DNA from: Candidatus Hodarchaeota archaeon
GTDB taxonomy: Archaea; Asgardarchaeota; Heimdallarchaeia; Hodarchaeales; Hodarchaeaceae
NCBI GenBank assembly: GCA_016839665.1
Contig: JAEOTU010000224.1
Location: 1 to 22,454, forward strand
Direction: 5' to 3'
Length of the DNA: 22,454 nucleotides
The translations under genes and the position numbers were made by a program. Under the pieces are notes generated by a model that searched no databases, was not told the origin of the DNA, and was given only the letters and a program-made list of their open reading frames with translations. Positions 15,786 to 22,454 of this stretch are shown in pieces. Position 1 is the first letter of the stretch; each line of letters begins with the position of its first letter.

Positions 15786-17762
15786 TTGCTTAAATTACTT
15801 TGGGAACCCTCAGAGGAGCAGATCAAACAAGCGAATATGACGAGTTTCATTGAGTTTGTGAATGGTAAGTATAATCTTGATCTGACCTCTTATTATCAAA
15901 TCTATAATTGGTCTATTGAAAACATTTCAGATTTTTGGGCATCCATGTGGGATTATGGAGGGATCATTGCTTCAAGAAAGTATGATACTGTTGTCGAGAA
16001 TTTTGATGACTTTTTTACAGTTAAATGGTTTCCAGGAGCACGATTAAATTTTGCAGAGAACTTATTAAGGCATCAAGATGATAAAGACCAAATTGCTTAC
16101 ATTTTTCAGGGTGAGACCCAAAGATCAAAAAAAATGACTTACAATGAGCTGTTTTCGCAAGTAGCACGTTTCGCTAAATCATTGCATGAGTTAGATGTTA
16201 CTTCTGGAGATTGTGTTGCTGGATATATCCCTAATTTAATAGAAACAGTCATAGCTATGTTAGCAGCTACAAGCCTAGGGGCAACATGGGCGTCTTGCGG
16301 AGCAGAACTGGGATCAAAAGCTGTTCTAGATCGCTTAGGCCAAATAAAGCCTAAAATCTTAATTACTGCTGATGGCTATTTCTATAAAGGGAAGACATTT
16401 CCTAGTATAAATAATGTTGAACAGGTTGTTAAAGAACTACCATCTGTAGAAAAAGTAATTGTGACCTCTTACGTTGAAGAAGCTCCAAAAATTGATATTA
16501 TTCCTCGTTCCATTCATTATGATGAGTTTCTATCCTCGGAAACGAGTCCAGATATTAATTTCAAACAATTACCCTTTTCTCATCCTGGTTACATCATGTT
16601 TTCAAGCGGCACAACGGGTAAACCTAAGTGCATGGTTCAGCGTACAGGAGGAGTTCTCTTAACTCAGCTTCGAGATCTTATACTACATACAGATTTAAAG
16701 AAAGACGACCGAATTACTTATAACACTTCGCCTTCCTGGATGATGTGGAACTGGCTTAACTGTTCGTTAGCTGTTGGAGCGACCATTCTTCTCTATGATG
16801 GAAATCCGTTATATCCTGATTGGGGAACTATGTGGAAGTTAATTCAAGATGAAAAAATTACTATTTTTGGAACAAGCGCAAGTTATCTCCATTATCTAAG
16901 CGGGATTGGAGCTCAACCAGGTAAGAAGTATGATTTATCTTCTTTACGAGTAATTTCACAAACAGCATCATCTATATCATCAGAAGCAATGCAATGGCTC
17001 TATAAAGAAGTGAAAAAAGACTTTCACTTCAATTCAATTACTGGAGGGTCTGATCTTAACGCAATATTTGCAGGAGGGTGCCCAATTCTACCTCTTTATT
17101 CAGAGGTACCTATCCAATGTCGAGCTTTAGGCATGAGAGTTGAAGCATATAATGATGAAGCATTAGCAGTTCGCGATCAACAAGGAGAACTTGTAGTAGA
17201 ACTTCCATTTCCGAGTGCCCCATTGTACTTTTGGGACGATCCTAATAATGACAGGTATGAACAAGCATATTTTACCTTTTTTAAGCCAAAGGGAAAAACT
17301 GTCTGGCGACATGGAGACTATATCGTCATCCACAGTGAAACTGGAGGGATGACAGTCTTTGGAAGATCAGATGCAGTTTTGAAACCTTCTGGAGTTCGAA
17401 TTGGAACGTCAGAGATTTATAATACTGTGGAAACGCTACCTGAAATTGAGGACAGTCTTGCTATAGGACAGAGCTGGAGGGGAGACCAACGGGTAGTTCT
17501 TTTTGTAAAATTAGCAGTAGATTTTTCTTTAACAGACGAACTTAAGAACAAGATAAAAAGAGTTTTACGAGAAAAAACGTCTCCTAGACATGTTCCAGCG
17601 TTAATTCTCGAAACACCAGATATTCCGTATACATTTTCAATGAAGAAAGTGGAAATTGCAGTCTCGAATATTATCCATGGAAAGCCAGTTACTAATAGGG
17701 AAGCTTTATCTAATCCAGCTTCGTTAGATTATTTTGAGAAGATTCGGTCTGACTTAGTTTGA
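15786..17762 (+). CDS. Acetoacetyl-CoA synthetase (acetoacetate-CoA ligase)
   Basis: A 658-residue ANL-superfamily ligase that makes acetoacetyl-CoA from acetoacetate, ATP and CoA. Family marks are the N-terminal LWEPSEEQI and FPGARLNFAENLL, the phosphate loop SSGTTGKPK (about 275-283), TGGSDLNA (around 420), WRHGDYI with GRSDAVLKPSGVRIG, and the catalytic-Lys segment SMKKVEIAV followed by GKPVTNREAL. These stretches closely match acetoacetyl-CoA synthetases rather than acetyl- or propionyl-CoA synthetases. An open frame reaches TTG 15771, but GGAGGT at 15773-15778 is seven bases before TTG 15786, and the protein then starts at the conserved LLWEPS stretch, so that start is preferred. It follows the thiolase-like/DUF35 pair, which may act on its product or make its substrate. 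It converges with the roadblock gene with four bases between. Confidence 0.88.
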   Translation: MLKLLWEPSEEQIKQANMTSFIEFVNGKYNLDLTSYYQIYNWSIENISDFWASMWDYGGIIASRKYDTVVENFDDFFTVKWFPGARLNFAENLLRHQDDKDQIAYIFQGETQRSKKMTYNELFSQVARFAKSLHELDVTSGDCVAGYIPNLIETVIAMLAATSLGATWASCGAELGSKAVLDRLGQIKPKILITADGYFYKGKTFPSINNVEQVVKELPSVEKVIVTSYVEEAPKIDIIPRSIHYDEFLSSETSPDINFKQLPFSHPGYIMFSSGTTGKPKCMVQRTGGVLLTQLRDLILHTDLKKDDRITYNTSPSWMMWNWLNCSLAVGATILLYDGNPLYPDWGTMWKLIQDEKITIFGTSASYLHYLSGIGAQPGKKYDLSSLRVISQTASSISSEAMQWLYKEVKKDFHFNSITGGSDLNAIFAGGCPILPLYSEVPIQCRALGMRVEAYNDEALAVRDQQGELVVELPFPSAPLYFWDDPNNDRYEQAYFTFFKPKGKTVWRHGDYIVIHSETGGMTVFGRSDAVLKPSGVRIGTSEIYNTVETLPEIEDSLAIGQSWRGDQRVVLFVKLAVDFSLTDELKNKIKRVLREKTSPRHVPALILETPDIPYTFSMKKVEIAVSNIIHGKPVTNREALSNPASLDYFEKIRSDLV

Positions 17763-17766
17763 ATAG

Positions 17767-18414
17767 TCAACTCTGAGCTTCTTTAGTACTATCCTCTTCA
17801 CGCTCTATTTCTTCCTTCAGACTAGCTATTTCAACTATTTTTTTATCTATATCTTCTTTAATTCTCATAATTTCTCTATTCACTTTTTCTACTTCTTTAG
17901 ATACTTCCTTCTTCTTCTCCTCGTCTGTAACCTCATCTAGGAGACTCTCAAGAGTTAAACACTTATAATGCTTTGATCCGAATTGAAGTTGCAATTCCAT
18001 TAGTTGGCTTTCTTTGGCCTCCATTTCTTGTTCAACTAACTCAACTCGATCAACATCCAATAATTCTTCAGCTAACTCTATATAACGCCGTATAGAGCGA
18101 ATTCTCAACTCTCCTGCTCGTTTTCTTTTTCTAAAGAACAAGGCCAAATTGCTATTTTCCCCAAGCTTCAAAACAATAACGTTAATATCATCTGTATCGA
18201 ATACAAGTTTATTATAATCTGCTAAATCAAAATTACAGATTTCGTACATTCTAGATATGGATGCTAAGGTTTCAGAGAAATTCTCTCCTAATTTGGGTAT
18301 ATTTACTGTATGTTCAAATGTGGTGTGAAACACCGTGCCATCGTTATAAAACATCACTACATGTTCAACTTCGGGTAGTGTTTTTTTAATACGTTCTATT
18401 GTTTTTTCAATCAT
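17767..18414 (-). CDS. Roadblock/LC7-domain protein with coiled-coil tail
   Basis: A 215-residue soluble protein. Residues 1 to about 115 have the roadblock/LC7/MglB look: an N-terminal helix, VEHVVMFYNDGTVFHTTF as the first strand pair, a long helix through GENFSETLASISRMYE, then NKLVFDTDDINVIVLKLG and NLALFFRKR strands. Residues about 120-210 are strongly charged with heptad-like spacing and should form a coiled coil. Roadblock proteins dimerise and serve as scaffolds or GAPs for small GTPases; Asgard archaea encode many. It follows the transporter gene by seven bases and must be co-transcribed with it, and a GTPase gene starts divergently from the same locus. It may link GTPase state to the transporter. 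No Cys-rich or membrane part is seen. The domain call is fairly sure, the role inferred. Confidence 0.8.
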   Translation of the reverse strand: MIEKTIERIKKTLPEVEHVVMFYNDGTVFHTTFEHTVNIPKLGENFSETLASISRMYEICNFDLADYNKLVFDTDDINVIVLKLGENSNLALFFRKRKRAGELRIRSIRRYIELAEELLDVDRVELVEQEMEAKESQLMELQLQFGSKHYKCLTLESLLDEVTDEEKKKEVSKEVEKVNREIMRIKEDIDKKIVEIASLKEEIEREEDSTKEAQS

Positions 18415-18421
18415 TTTTCAA

Positions 18422-19909
18422 TCACGCAACTATAAAGTTTCTAAACGTGAAGAACCCCTTTTCAATTCTGGATTGGATACCATAAGGACCTCTTTTAGCC
18501 AAAACGATGAAAATCCCGATAATAACACCTATTATTCCTATAATAAGGATTCCAAGTATAAAATTGTAAATTAAAGTGAAAAAGAGAGTTGCCAAGCACA
18601 ACTGGTATACTGTTGTGATAAATCCAAGTTTCCAGAAAGTTTTAATATTTATTGGACGATTATTTTCTTTAGCAATGTTTAATACAAGGATATTATCGCC
18701 TAATGGTGTTAAATTGTCACCCCAATTAGCACCAATGGAAAGGCTGTAAAAATATCTATTTCTAATTGTTGAAGTTGATGTTGTACCTGCTATCCCGTCG
18801 ACAATAGGAATAAATACATTCGTAATCGGTACATTATCTATCAAGGAACTTGAAAAAGCTGCAGCCCACATAATAAGAAGAAGCTGAAAAAATTCATTTC
18901 CTCCTCCAATATTGCTAAAAATATCCTCCAAGAAGTCTGTGACACCAACGATCTCCAGTCCTCCAGTAATGATGAAAATTCCCAATAAATAAAAAATTAG
19001 CTCGTAATCAAACTTCTTAATAATTGTACTGATCTCTTGTGAGTCTAAACGACTAATGATAGTTAAAACCATCGCTATACTCAAAGCAATTATATCAGGA
19101 GTTAGATAATCTTTCAAAAAAGAATAAGGAACAATGAAAAATGAAACCATCAAGAGTATCAAAGAACTCAGTGATGCATATAATAAACGAGGACTTTGCA
19201 CTACATTCCAAATATCAAAATCATAAAGTAATATATTGATGGCTTTATCTTTTGGTATAGACAATTCGTTTTTATAAAGGAGAATGAATAATAGAATCGA
19301 AAAAATAAAGGTAATAATCGAAAAAAAGCCAATTTCAAAAAAATATACTGGAAGAGAGATATTTGCTTCTTGAGTAATCAATATATTTGGGATGGAAGAG
19401 ATTGAAAAGAGGGTTCCTCCAACATTGACCATGATAGCCTGAGTCAAGATGTACGGGGTTGGAGATACGTTTAAAACCCGTGATACCGTAATTGTAAGAG
19501 GAATTAATATCATAACAGTGAGTATATTATTCAAAATAGATGAAAACAAGAATGCGACAATACAAAGAATAATCATTAGTGGAATTGGCTTTCCCCTGGA
19601 TAATTTTATCGCAATTACTGCTAAAAATTGAAAAGTCCCAATTTCATCTGAGATCTGCACAATGAACATCATCCCAATAATCAACATTAGCGAATGCAAA
19701 TTCACATATTGGTCAATTTCAGACCCAAATAACAATTCCACAATGATAGAAAAACTATAGCCTTCAATAAATGTTATAACAAAATAGGTGACTAATGCTC
19801 CTGAGATTGCAACTATAGCCCGGTTTTTTTCGGCTAAGATAAAGAAAATTACCAAAATAAAAACAAAAATAATGATCAGAGCACTCTCTAAAATCCCAAT
19901 CACCGCCAT
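18422..19909 (-). CDS. ArsB/NhaD-type ion transporter (IT superfamily)
   Basis: A 495-residue membrane protein with about 12 helices in the ArsB/NhaD/CitM ion-transporter superfamily. The pattern LHSLMLIIGMMFIV followed by GTFQFLAV, the SSILNNILTVMILIPLTI segment and, in the second half, SSLIDNVPITNVFIP match the paired re-entrant regions of the P-protein/NhaD group. The first repeat has NN where DN is usual (SAxLDNxTT), the second keeps DN. A segment GANWGDNLTPLGDN matches the conserved substrate-binding stretch near the second repeat. The likely cargo is sodium against protons, arsenite or a dicarboxylate; the sequence does not settle it. It starts the operon that ends in the roadblock gene, and its promoter (TATA-like AAAAATAGA on the minus strand near 19965-19975) faces the GTPase promoter. 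Confidence 0.82.
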   Translation of the reverse strand: MAVIGILESALIIIFVFILVIFFILAEKNRAIVAISGALVTYFVITFIEGYSFSIIVELLFGSEIDQYVNLHSLMLIIGMMFIVQISDEIGTFQFLAVIAIKLSRGKPIPLMIILCIVAFLFSSILNNILTVMILIPLTITVSRVLNVSPTPYILTQAIMVNVGGTLFSISSIPNILITQEANISLPVYFFEIGFFSIITFIFSILLFILLYKNELSIPKDKAINILLYDFDIWNVVQSPRLLYASLSSLILLMVSFFIVPYSFLKDYLTPDIIALSIAMVLTIISRLDSQEISTIIKKFDYELIFYLLGIFIITGGLEIVGVTDFLEDIFSNIGGGNEFFQLLLIMWAAAFSSSLIDNVPITNVFIPIVDGIAGTTSTSTIRNRYFYSLSIGANWGDNLTPLGDNILVLNIAKENNRPINIKTFWKLGFITTVYQLCLATLFFTLIYNFILGILIIGIIGVIIGIFIVLAKRGPYGIQSRIEKGFFTFRNFIVA

Positions 19910-20101
19910 CCTTGATGAATTCTCTTTACTTTTTGTTTTAGGAGTCGGGAGGGGGGATCATTCAAAAATCTATTTTTAGAATTAGAACACAGTCAATTTG
20001 AAAAAGTTTGATAATATTTCCAATTAGATGAGTCTAGTAATCAACCAAATTATCAGTGTTATAACGAAAAACACAAAAAATACGGAGATATAAATAAAAC
20101 A

Positions 20102-20656
20102 ATGGAAAGTGATCATCATCCTGTAAATCAACCGTCCTTTCTGATTTTGGGCCCTCCTAATGCTGGTAAAACAACTCTCATGTACCGATTATATTCTGGG
20201 ATATTTTATAGCACCGTTCAAGTTACCAACCAGAATGTTGAAACTGTAAAAGTAGATAAGATTCGACTTCATGCTCTTAATATCTTAGAGAATAGGTTGA
20301 CGAAAGAAATCTGGGAACCTTTAACAACTGGTTCCTCTGGGGTAATTTTCATCATAGATGTTTCAACAACAGCTGAAAAAAAGGACGTTTATGCCTTATT
20401 TCAAGAGGTTAGATCTTCTAAGGCCTTAAAGGCCCTTCCTCTACTAATTATGGGGAATAAGATTGACCTACCTCACCAGAATAAACACCAACTCATGAAA
20501 GAATTGGATTTACATGAAACTCAGCTAAGCGAGAAATTCCTAATACAACTAATTTCCTGCAAGACAACCGAGGGAATTACTGATGGAATGAAATGGTTGA
20601 TGAAAAAAACAAATGAACAATTCTATATCCCCGCATTCAGGAAGTTACAAAAATAG
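20102..20656 (+). CDS. Arf-like small GTPase with degenerate switch II
   Basis: A 184-residue Ras-superfamily protein closest to Arf/SRbeta-like GTPases. The P-loop is GPPNAGKTT (17-25). Switch I has an Arf-like NVETV (45-49). The G4 motif is GNKIDL and G5 is SCKT. Where Arf has WDVGGQ, this protein has LNILEN (59-64), so the Asp, the invariant Gly and the catalytic Gln are all absent. The following IWEPL and GVIFIIDVS strand keep Arf spacing, which makes an alignment error unlikely. Nucleotide binding may persist while switching or hydrolysis is changed. There is no N-terminal Gly2 for myristoylation. It is divergent from the transporter-roadblock operon; the YkgJ-type frame overlaps its stop. 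A TATA-like ATATAAATA lies only six bases before the ATG, so the true promoter or start may be further upstream or downstream. Confidence 0.82.
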   Translation: MESDHHPVNQPSFLILGPPNAGKTTLMYRLYSGIFYSTVQVTNQNVETVKVDKIRLHALNILENRLTKEIWEPLTTGSSGVIFIIDVSTTAEKKDVYALFQEVRSSKALKALPLLIMGNKIDLPHQNKHQLMKELDLHETQLSEKFLIQLISCKTTEGITDGMKWLMKKTNEQFYIPAFRKLQK

Positions 20657-21246
20657 TTCCAAATAAGTCGAATGACTTCATAGTAGTTCTTAAGAAAGCT
20701 CTTGACTCACCTATTATTCTTGATTTTAGCGATGATTCAAAATTCTCACATTTTTCTTGTATTGCTAATTGTAAAAGCTGTTGTGGTTTTGGGTATTTTT
20801 TACCTTCAGAAATTAAAAATCTACCAAAATTTGTTAAGAAAAAATTAATTTTGGCAAAAGATGGGAAATATGAATTAACCAGGCTAGCCCGCCGCTGTAT
20901 TTTTTATAACATTGAGTCGAAAGAGGAATATTTTTGCTCTATCCATAACATTAGACCACTTAGATGCAGAATCTACCCATATTTTCCACTGATCGTAGAC
21001 CATAGAGTTGTTATTACTTTAGAACCAGCATTAAAAATGAAGAATCATACTACACAGATCAAAGAATGCCCTGGGATCGGTAAAACTGGAAAATCATTGA
21101 AAAAAACGATCAAAGATTGCTATTCCTTTTTAAAGAATCTATCCACAGCTCCCCAGTTACTCTCAACTATTATTTTGACCAATGAGAGCTTCAATACGAT
21201 CAGAAACGATAGGTGGTTTATCGAATGTCAAAATGATGGTTTATAG
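20653..21246 (+). CDS. YkgJ-type Cys-cluster protein, apparent ATA start
   Basis: A protein of the YkgJ/CxxCxxCC family (putative zinc- or iron-chelating, function unknown). The reading frame holds the first Cys cluster CIANCKSCCGFGYFLP (codons 20758-20805) and the second, CIFYN...FCSIHNIRPLRCRIYP, matching the family. The first ATG, GTG or TTG in frame after the preceding stop (20614-20616) is TTG 20851, which would cut off the whole first cluster. The frame reads sensibly back to ATA 20653, which overlaps the GTPase stop as ATAG, and AGGAAG (20639-20644) lies eight bases upstream. I therefore place the start at ATA 20653 (197 residues). A sequencing frameshift or an ATT start nearer the cluster are alternatives. 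It is translationally coupled to the GTPase in either case. Confidence 0.65.
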   Translation: MVPNKSNDFIVVLKKALDSPIILDFSDDSKFSHFSCIANCKSCCGFGYFLPSEIKNLPKFVKKKLILAKDGKYELTRLARRCIFYNIESKEEYFCSIHNIRPLRCRIYPYFPLIVDHRVVITLEPALKMKNHTTQIKECPGIGKTGKSLKKTIKDCYSFLKNLSTAPQLLSTIILTNESFNTIRNDRWFIECQNDGL

Positions 21247-21299
21247 AACTATCTAATCAAGTATTGTTTGTCATCTGTGATACTTTTTGTATGAGGAAG

Positions 21300-21312
21300 A
21301 AAAAATATATAT
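21300..21312 (+). promoter_or_regulatory. TATA box for ferredoxin gene
   Basis: AAAAAATATATAT-like sequence about 75 bases before the ferredoxin ATG, in the 135-base gap after the YkgJ-type gene. Position and composition fit a TATA box with a leader near 45 bases. Confidence 0.35.
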
Positions 21313-21381
21313 CAAGTGTAATAGGACTGGTTTTCAGACTCTAAAAGCACTAAATATTATGATCAAATGGAGACTTAACAA

Positions 21382-21597
21382 ATGGCAAAACAACGTTTTG
21401 AAGAAAGCGACCTGTGGGTTGATATAGACCTTGATTTATGTACTGGAGCAGGCGAGTGTGTCGATGTCTGCCCCGAGGATGTTTATGAAATAGTTGATGG
21501 CAAAGTTACTGTCCCAAAAATTGGGGATTGCTCTGAATGTGCAGCATGTGATGGTGTTTGCCCGAACGATGCCATTTTAGATCATTGCTCTTGGTAG
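21382..21597 (+). CDS. Small two-cluster ferredoxin, three-Cys first motif
   Basis: A 71-residue ferredoxin, an electron carrier in the cytoplasm. The second motif is complete: CSEC-AAC-DGVCP. The first reads CTGAGECVDVCP, so the second Cys of the usual CxxCxxCxxxCP is Ala. The cluster that motif serves would therefore have three Cys ligands and could be a [3Fe-4S] cluster or a [4Fe-4S] with a labile iron. The rest (acidic patch, DLWVDIDLDLC start) is typical of small archaeal ferredoxins. Single gene with its own TATA-like box and a strong T-run behind it. A GGAG at 21369-21372 is about nine bases before the ATG. The redox partner is unknown. Confidence 0.88.
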   Translation: MAKQRFEESDLWVDIDLDLCTGAGECVDVCPEDVYEIVDGKVTVPKIGDCSECAACDGVCPNDAILDHCSW

Positions 21598-21613
21598 ACC
21601 CCTTTCTTCCCCA

Positions 21614-21628
21614 ATTTTTCTTTTTTTT
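21614..21628 (+). terminator. T-run terminator after ferredoxin
   Basis: Two T-runs (five and eight bases) broken by one C start 17 bases after the ferredoxin stop. This is a typical archaeal U-rich terminator. It marks the ferredoxin as a single-gene transcript. Confidence 0.55.
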
Positions 21629-21636
21629 GATGATAG

Positions 21637-21658
21637 TTTGATATCTATCAAATATATC
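21637..21658 (+). promoter_or_regulatory. Palindrome and TATA-like box before EndoV-like gene
   Basis: TTTGATA (21637-21643) and TATCAAA (21646-21652) form a near-perfect palindrome with two central bases, abutting a TATA-like AAATATATC (21651-21659) about 80 bases before the GTG start. The arrangement looks like an operator at a BRE/TATA region; the function is inferred from position. Confidence 0.35.
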
Positions 21659-21736
21659 AGGAAAGATTAATTAACTTGTATTATTTCCTAGTAGCCTACA
21701 GGGGGTTCATAGTAACTGTCATTTGACCTAGAGGAT

Positions 21737-22369
21737 GTGAAACATTCTCAAAGTGAACGAGCATCATTAATTGAGCAAGCAGACTATATTGTGAGCCCTA
21801 AAACATTGCTAGCTATCGCAGTTAGTCAAAGGAACAAGGGAATTCAAGGGGGAGGTATACTCTACGACCTTGAATCCCAAAACCAGATTGATTCTTGGTT
21901 AGGAGAGATTAGTCCAGCTCCTTATCCCTATGTCAGTACTTTTCTTAGCTTACGAAATAAACCTTCGTTGGAAGAAGTGATCAATGCCTTTTGGGGAAAG
22001 TTCGATATTCTACTAGTTGAGGGTGCGGGAGTTCAACATCCAAGACATTTTGGCTTAGCATGCGAATTAGGTGTCGATTTCGATATTTCAGTTATCGGTA
22101 TCACAAGAAACTCCTTATGGGGGGAATTAAACATGTCCTATCCTATTGAAACTTATAAAAGAGAGAAAAAACACGATATCTTTCCAGTGTACGATGGGGA
22201 AAGACTATTAGCATATTTCATTCGGAGAAAAGAGAATAAACAGGGAATTTTCATTTCCGTTGGGCATAAAATATCATTAAATACAGCAGTGGACATAATT
22301 TTACCACTTTCAAGATACATGTTACCTGAACCCTTACGTTTAGTTAAGTCTTTACTGAAAAACAGGTAA
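21737..22369 (+). CDS. Endonuclease V-like protein with altered catalytic residues
   Basis: A 210-residue protein of the endonuclease V (Nfi) fold, whose active members cut next to deoxyinosine in DNA or inosine in RNA. The best match is LVEGAGVQHPRHFGLACELGV (residues 93-113), the family's VDGxGxAHPRxxGxAxxLG, and the following IGITRNSLWGE. Catalytic residues differ: the FREIP Glu is Asn74 in SLRNKP, the VDG Asp is Glu95, and the GVAK Lys is Arg124. The N-terminal Asp could be Asp16. Metal binding and cleavage may thus be lost or changed. The GTG start at 21737 is the first in frame; GAGG lies just ahead with short spacing. It follows a ferredoxin with its own terminator, so is probably a single gene. 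A repurposed nucleic-acid-binding protein is likely. Confidence 0.75.
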   Translation: MKHSQSERASLIEQADYIVSPKTLLAIAVSQRNKGIQGGGILYDLESQNQIDSWLGEISPAPYPYVSTFLSLRNKPSLEEVINAFWGKFDILLVEGAGVQHPRHFGLACELGVDFDISVIGITRNSLWGELNMSYPIETYKREKKHDIFPVYDGERLLAYFIRRKENKQGIFISVGHKISLNTAVDIILPLSRYMLPEPLRLVKSLLKNR

Positions 22370-22383
22370 GTTTATTTGTAGAC

Positions 22384-22454
22384 ATGAAAACTTTCAATCA
22401 AAAAAATGAGGGATTAATCATTTCAATTTCACAGGTTATTTATGAAATAGATAC
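22384..22454 (+). CDS. Possible start of a further gene, cut by window end
   Basis: An ATG 15 bases after the endonuclease V-like gene opens a frame of 23 codons (MKTFNQKNEGLI...) that runs off the window. No clear ribosome site precedes it, and a frame this short could be open by chance. It is listed as a possible partial gene only. Confidence 0.25.
   Translation, partial: MKTFNQKNEGLIISISQVIYEID

Noticed and set aside
20851..21246. YkgJ-type gene starting at TTG 20851
   Set aside because: It removes the conserved first Cys cluster encoded just upstream in the same frame, so this start is almost certainly wrong.
21696..21710. GGGGGTTCATAG reminiscent of a tRNA T-loop
   Set aside because: No acceptor, D or anticodon stem can be drawn around it.
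4200..22369. A mobile element or horizontally moved island
   Set aside because: No transposase, integrase, terminal repeats or tRNA-linked attachment site is seen, and base composition looks even throughout by eye.

Overview
The window looks like a piece of an archaeal chromosome, most likely from an Asgard archaeon (Promethearchaeota). It is AT-rich and densely coded, with short intergenic gaps and AT-rich archaeal TATA-like boxes. It encodes a geranylgeranylglyceryl-phosphate prenyltransferase of ether-lipid synthesis, a DUF355 adenosine-specific kinase and a thiolase/DUF35 pair. It also carries two Asgard hallmarks side by side: an Arf-like small GTPase and a roadblock/LC7 protein with a coiled-coil tail. 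I cannot name the lineage within Asgard. I see no transposase, phage gene, CRISPR array, rRNA or tRNA.

Layout. 49-552 (-) is a nitroreductase-family flavoprotein. 770-3032 (+) is a two-gene ABC exporter (ATPase plus membrane subunit). 3159-7903 (+) is a second ABC operon: PadR regulator, HAAS-RDD membrane protein, MacB/LolD-type ATPase with an N-terminal zinc ribbon, and a large FtsX permease; its promoter holds two overlapping inverted repeats. 7931-8626 (-) is a membrane protein with a C-terminal zinc ribbon behind a duplicated promoter element. 8864-9352 (+) is the adenosine-specific kinase. 9368-11756 (-) is DGGGP synthase followed by a CPBP protease-like membrane protein ending in two zinc ribbons. 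11920-13458 (-) is a glycerol-kinase-family protein closest, from memory, to eukaryotic GK5. 13670-15615 (+) is a thiolase-fold protein without its nucleophilic cysteine plus a DUF35 partner. 15786-17762 (+) is acetoacetyl-CoA synthetase. 17767-19909 (-) is an ArsB/NhaD-type transporter followed by the roadblock protein. 20102-22369 (+) holds the Arf-like GTPase, a YkgJ-type cysteine-cluster protein overlapping it, a small ferredoxin and an endonuclease V-like protein.

How the genes may work together. The centre is lipid and acyl-CoA metabolism: DGGGP synthase, a glycerol-kinase-like enzyme, the thiolase-like/DUF35 pair and acetoacetyl-CoA synthetase. The right part is a signalling and membrane neighbourhood, with the GTPase divergent from the transporter-roadblock operon.

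The most striking theme is family members that have lost signature residues. The thiolase has Gly for Cys, the GTPase has no DxxG switch II motif, the endonuclease V homologue has three of its key positions changed, the glycerol kinase has Ala for the glycerol-binding Glu, and the ferredoxin lacks one cluster Cys. A second theme is zinc ribbons fused to membrane-transport or membrane-protease proteins, seen three times. The best candidate for an undescribed system is the Cys-less thiolase/DUF35 complex, possibly an aldolase rather than a thiolase; next is the transporter-roadblock-GTPase locus.
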